This document shows positions 14,572-17,271 of a DNA stretch of 17,271 nucleotides, piece after piece. Position 1 is the first letter of the stretch. Each line of letters starts with the position of its first letter. A program made the translations under genes and the position numbers. Source of the stretch: Nitrososphaeria archaeon. Lineage in GTDB: Archaea; Thermoproteota; Nitrososphaeria; Geothermarchaeales; JDFR-13. The notes below the pieces were generated by a model. That model was not told where the DNA came from and searched no databases. It was given only the letters and a program-made list of their open reading frames with translations. The stretch is taken from the NCBI GenBank assembly GCA_027000765.1, contig JALTNJ010000124.1, positions 1 through 17,271 of the forward strand, given 5' to 3'.

Positions 14572-14595
14572 AGGAACTTGATTCCTTGTTTAATA

Positions 14596-14672
14596 GGGCC
14601 CGTGGTCTAGCTTGGTAGGATGCTGGCCTCGGGAGCCAGTGGTCCCCGGTTCAAATCCGGGCGGGCCCACCA
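14596..14672 (+). tRNA. tRNA-Pro (CGG anticodon)
   Basis: A full cloverleaf can be drawn. The acceptor stem GGGCCCG (14596-14602) pairs with CGGGCCC (14662-14668). The D arm has GTCT/GGAT with loop GG. The anticodon stem CTGGC (14623-14627) and GCCAG (14635-14639) encloses loop CTCGGGA, so positions 34-36 are CGG, reading proline codon CCG. The T arm is CCCGG-TTCAAAT-CCGGG. The discriminator is A (14669) and CCA (14670-14672) is encoded. No intron is present, unlike many Thermoproteales tRNAs. It lies on the plus strand, with its 3' end just before the convergent stop of the M20 hydrolase gene. Confidence 0.95.
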
Positions 14673-14675
14673 CAT

Positions 14676-15854
14676 CTATAGCCTTATATTTGCTTCGGGT
14701 ATTCTTGAATAACCCTCTACAGCCTTGACCAAATGTTTTATAGGCACATTTTCATTCGGTTTATGCGCAAGAGACTCGTCGCCAGGACCGTATCCTATAG
14801 TTGGTATCCCAGCCATCCCCGCCGAATATACTCCGTCCGTACTGAAACGCCATGTAATAAAGCTAGAATCGCTAAATACCTTTGTCTTAATAAGCCTTAA
14901 AATCCTCTTTATGACACGGCTCCTTTCAGTTATCCAAGCTGGGAAGAAGTGTCGTGCCTCTAGCTTCTTCCCATTCCATAGTGGAAGCTGATCCACAGGT
15001 ATGTACACCTCGACATCTCGAGCCAAGTTTTTCTCCAAAGCCTCGTTGGCTATAATCCTGATTTCACCCAGTATCTTATCCTCATCTTCCCCCACGATAA
15101 ACCTCCTATCGATGTTTATGAAGCAATGGTCTGGAACCATGGGCGGTGACTTGGGTGTACATTCTATTATTGTAGGGATAACTGTGGATCTCCCTAGGAG
15201 GCGGTGGCTAGGTAGTTTGTTTTTAAGCTTAAGCACTCTGTCCATGATGAATGTAGATGCTGCAAGTGCATTCATGCCCTTCTCAGGCATTGAGGCGTGC
15301 GCTGTTTCACCCCGTATCTTAATATGTATAACTGCCCTCCCCCTCTGACCAATGCTTATATTTAGGTTGGTAGCCTCCCCCAAGACAACAAGGCTGGGGT
15401 TGATTCCCAGAGTGTTCTCCAATGCATATTGAAGTAAGATACCCTCCGCTATCTCCTCCTGTGAGACAAAGACGAGGTAGATTGTCGGGTGAGGCTCCCT
15501 AATCATAGAGATAGATGTCAACATAGCGGCTATAGCACCCTTCATATCTACAGTGGCCCTTCCATATACCCTACCATTGATTATCTTCGGTTCATAAGGC
15601 GGGGTCTCCCAGTTAGATAAGTCTCCCTCAGGGACATGATCCATATGCCCCTCATAAACTATACATTTATCGATACCTCCCTTTACAACCCCGATTACAT
15701 TCCCATATTCATCGATAAAGGCTTTATCCACACCCTCAGCATCCATAATCTCCTTTATCCTATGCGCCACCTCACCCTCTTCTCCAGAGACGCTTCTAAC
15801 GCTCACCAACGTCTTAAGATATTTTACAACTTTCTTTTCAGCCTCCTCCCCCAT
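14676..15854 (-). CDS. M20-family metallo-hydrolase (YgeY/DapE/ArgE-like)
   Basis: A 392-residue two-zinc M20 enzyme. Metal and catalytic residues are YEGHMDHVPEGD (H70, D72), ATVDMKG (D103), VSQEEIAEG (general base E133, ligand E134), LGEATNLN (E160) and SLAHKPNE (H364). GETAHASMPEKGMNA (182-196) marks the dimerisation lid domain. The runs GEATNLNISIGQRGRA and PTIGYGPGDESLAHKPNE resemble YgeY-type hydrolases more than classical DapE or ArgE. The family cuts amide bonds of acylated amino acids or peptides; the substrate is not known. ATG 15854 follows a very strong ribosome site, GGAGGAGGAG, 22 bases after the cysteine synthase stop, so it is the third gene of that operon. Context allows an acyl-amino-acid deacylase in sulfur amino-acid metabolism, or a DAP-pathway desuccinylase given dapF nearby. 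Confidence 0.85.
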   Translation of the reverse strand: MGEEAEKKVVKYLKTLVSVRSVSGEEGEVAHRIKEIMDAEGVDKAFIDEYGNVIGVVKGGIDKCIVYEGHMDHVPEGDLSNWETPPYEPKIINGRVYGRATVDMKGAIAAMLTSISMIREPHPTIYLVFVSQEEIAEGILLQYALENTLGINPSLVVLGEATNLNISIGQRGRAVIHIKIRGETAHASMPEKGMNALAASTFIMDRVLKLKNKLPSHRLLGRSTVIPTIIECTPKSPPMVPDHCFINIDRRFIVGEDEDKILGEIRIIANEALEKNLARDVEVYIPVDQLPLWNGKKLEARHFFPAWITERSRVIKRILRLIKTKVFSDSSFITWRFSTDGVYSAGMAGIPTIGYGPGDESLAHKPNENVPIKHLVKAVEGYSRIPEANIRL

Positions 15855-15876
15855 AAAACTCCTCCTCCATATTTAT

Positions 15877-16839
15877 TTAGATGGCTTCAAAGAGCTTGGT
15901 ACTATAGTATTTTAAGGCGCTGTCAGGGAGTACCGTAACTATTTTTGCACCATTTGAAAAGCCATGCTCCCTAGCGACCTTTATTGCAGCAGCTACATTC
16001 GCTCCGCTTGAGATTCCGACGGCGAGGCTCTCCAGTCTAGCGAGGTATCGTGCAGTATGAATAGCCTCTTCACTCGATACAGTTACAAAGTCGTCTATAA
16101 CATCCCTATATTTCTTAACTATCTCCGGGATAAAGCCGTCGCCTACGCCTTCAACCCTATGTCGACCGCACTTAGCCTTACCTAACCCCTTGAACCAGTA
16201 TGTCGCCACAGGGCATTCCTCTGGCTCGGCTCCAAATATCTTTACATCATTAAACGCCTCCTTAAGTCGGAGACCGGTTCCAACCAATGTACCTCCAGTC
16301 CCCACATGAGCCACGAAAGCGTCTACAGCCCCAAGTTGCTCTATTATCTCCCTGCCAGTCGTCTCATAATGAGCCTTCACATTAGCCTCATCAGCCCACT
16401 GATCAAAGACATAATATTTTTCAGGGTTCTTTTCAGCAAGCTCCAACGCGTATTCCAAGGCCTTTAATGCATCAGTCTCCCCACCCGGGGTAGTCACGAA
16501 ATCCGCTCCATATAATTTCATGGTGAGATAACGCTCTCGACTCATCTCCTCCGGGATCACGATCAATACCTTATAGCCTAGGTATGCTCCTACAGCTGAA
16601 AAAGCTATACCAGTGTTTCCCGTGGTGGGGACTACGAGCGTCATCCCAGGCTTCAGCTCTCCTCGTTCTTCAGCAGCCTTTATCATGTAATATGCAATAC
16701 GATCTTTAATGGAGCCACTTAGGTTCATGAACTCTACCTTAGCCCATATTTCTACATCTAGGTCATGACCTATCCTCGAAAGCCTTATAATTGGAGTCTC
16801 TCCAATCAGGTCAATAGATTTAAATGCTTTTTTACTCAT
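15877..16839 (-). CDS. Cysteine synthase / cystathionine beta-synthase-type PLP enzyme
   Basis: A 320-residue fold-II PLP enzyme. The PLP lysine is K45 in NLSGSIKDR; the substrate loop is PTTGNTGIA (71-79); FDQWADEANVKAHYETTGREI (145-165) follows the family, the phosphate cradle is GTGGT (180-184), then GISSGANVAAA (275-285) and LPDSALKYYST (304-314), where PDS contacts the pyridine nitrogen. Length and motifs fit catalytic cores of O-acetylserine or O-phosphoserine sulfhydrylase and of CBS without regulatory domains. The usual PDSGERY is PDSALKY here. It lies between a Cys/Met-metabolism PLP enzyme (11-base gap, ribosome site GGTGGTGA) and the M20 hydrolase. That arrangement suits either cysteine synthesis from activated serine or the CBS step of reverse transsulfuration, so I leave the symbol empty. 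Confidence 0.9.
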   Translation of the reverse strand: MSKKAFKSIDLIGETPIIRLSRIGHDLDVEIWAKVEFMNLSGSIKDRIAYYMIKAAEERGELKPGMTLVVPTTGNTGIAFSAVGAYLGYKVLIVIPEEMSRERYLTMKLYGADFVTTPGGETDALKALEYALELAEKNPEKYYVFDQWADEANVKAHYETTGREIIEQLGAVDAFVAHVGTGGTLVGTGLRLKEAFNDVKIFGAEPEECPVATYWFKGLGKAKCGRHRVEGVGDGFIPEIVKKYRDVIDDFVTVSSEEAIHTARYLARLESLAVGISSGANVAAAIKVAREHGFSNGAKIVTVLPDSALKYYSTKLFEAI

Positions 16840-16850
16840 GTCACCACCCT

Positions 16851-17271
16851 TTAGATATTTCTAAGGGCGTTCTCCAAGTCAGATATAAGATCCTCAACAT
16901 TCTCAATACCAACGGATAACCTTATTAACCCCGGTGTTATTCCAAGCCTCTCCTTCTCCTCATCTGGCAGTGCCCTATGGGTCATTGTAGCAGGTTGCTC
17001 TATAAGGGTTTCCACGCCACCTAGGCTAACAGCCTTTTTCATGATACTCAGGCTATTTAGGAAAGCATCTACCTTATCCTGGTCGTCAGTATATAGTTTA
17101 AAGGAGATCATCCCTCCACCGAGGCGCATCTGACGCCTAGCCAAGTCGTATTGTGGAAATGACTTTAGGAATGGATACAACACATTCTCTACCTTGGGGT
17201 GTTTAGAGAGGTACTCAGCGATTTCCATAGCATTTTTACAGTGTCTCTCCATCCTAACCTCCAGTGTTTTA
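16851..17271 (-). CDS. Cys/Met-metabolism PLP-dependent enzyme (cystathionine gamma-lyase/synthase type), C-terminal part
   Basis: The frame is open to the window edge, so only about 140 C-terminal residues are present; the real start and the PLP lysine lie beyond 17271. The residues before the first visible Met (KTLEVR, then MERHCKNAMEIAEYL) match the family run L-K-T-L-x-x-R-M-x-x-H, proving the gene continues upstream. Other marks are KVENVLYPFLKSFPQYDLARRQM, LGGGMISFKL, KKAVSLGGVETLIEQPATMTH and ITPGLIRLSVGIENVEDLISDLENAL. The superfamily includes cystathionine gamma-synthase, gamma-lyase, methionine gamma-lyase and O-acetylhomoserine sulfhydrylase; the visible part does not decide among them. 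Its stop is 11 bases before the cysteine synthase start, so it leads or belongs to the three-gene operon running to 14676. Confidence 0.9.
   Translation of the reverse strand, partial: KTLEVRMERHCKNAMEIAEYLSKHPKVENVLYPFLKSFPQYDLARRQMRLGGGMISFKLYTDDQDKVDAFLNSLSIMKKAVSLGGVETLIEQPATMTHRALPDEEKERLGITPGLIRLSVGIENVEDLISDLENALRNI

Noticed and set aside
14479..14610. Small plus-strand frame of 43 residues starting at ATG 14479
   Set aside because: It runs through the tRNA TATA box and ends inside tRNA-Pro, has no ribosome site and no recognisable motif.
1..17271. CRISPR arrays, insertion sequences, phage genes or a replication origin
   Set aside because: No regularly spaced repeats, transposase or integrase motifs, terminal inverted repeats or origin-like repeats were seen; the window is ordinary dense metabolic gene content.

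Overview
The window looks like part of an archaeal chromosome, most likely from a thermophilic member of the Thermoproteota (TACK) group. I base this on AT-rich TATA-type promoters about 25-32 bases before start codons, GGTGA/GGAGG ribosome sites inside operons and apparently leaderless starts elsewhere, heavy use of AGG/AGA/ATA codons, T-tract terminators, several TTG/GTG starts, and a substrate-binding protein with an N-terminal membrane segment and no lipobox. The lineage below that level cannot be fixed from the window. Genes are tightly packed, and there is no sign of phage, transposon or CRISPR.

Positions 1-5500 hold a partial winged-helix regulator cut by the window edge, a gamma-glutamyltransferase-type Ntn hydrolase, a YtcJ-type metal amidohydrolase, and, divergent from it, a fold-III PLP decarboxylase of the LysA family followed by a small four-helix membrane protein. 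Positions 5499-6929 encode a second amidohydrolase of the TrzA/SsnA/MtaD class. Positions 7047-12366 encode a complete branched-chain-amino-acid/amide-type (LIV) ABC importer in two divergent units: livK-livG-livF on the minus strand and livH-livM on the plus strand. The 232-base region between them carries both promoters and a pair of 21-base-spaced direct repeats.

Positions 12410-14382 hold a HAD phosphatase, diaminopimelate epimerase (dapF) and a two-helix SHOCT-domain membrane protein. They are followed by tRNA-Pro(CGG) on the plus strand at 14596-14672. Positions 14676-17271 are one minus-strand operon: a PLP Cys/Met-metabolism lyase/synthase (N-terminus outside the window), a cysteine synthase/CBS-type enzyme, and an M20 metallo-hydrolase resembling YgeY/DapE/ArgE.

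Together the genes suggest uptake and processing of small nitrogen compounds. The LIV importer could bring in an amino acid or amide. The GGT-type enzyme, two amidohydrolases and a decarboxylase could break amide, C-N and carboxyl groups, next to amino-acid genes (DAP/lysine and cysteine/homocysteine). Three of the catabolic enzymes differ from the family consensus at substrate-facing positions (GGT Glu358, LysA-like Cys-Asp, SsnA-like Gln233), so their textbook substrates should not be assumed. No clearly new class of system is visible; the best candidates for novelty are this enzyme set and the unusual tail of the binding protein.
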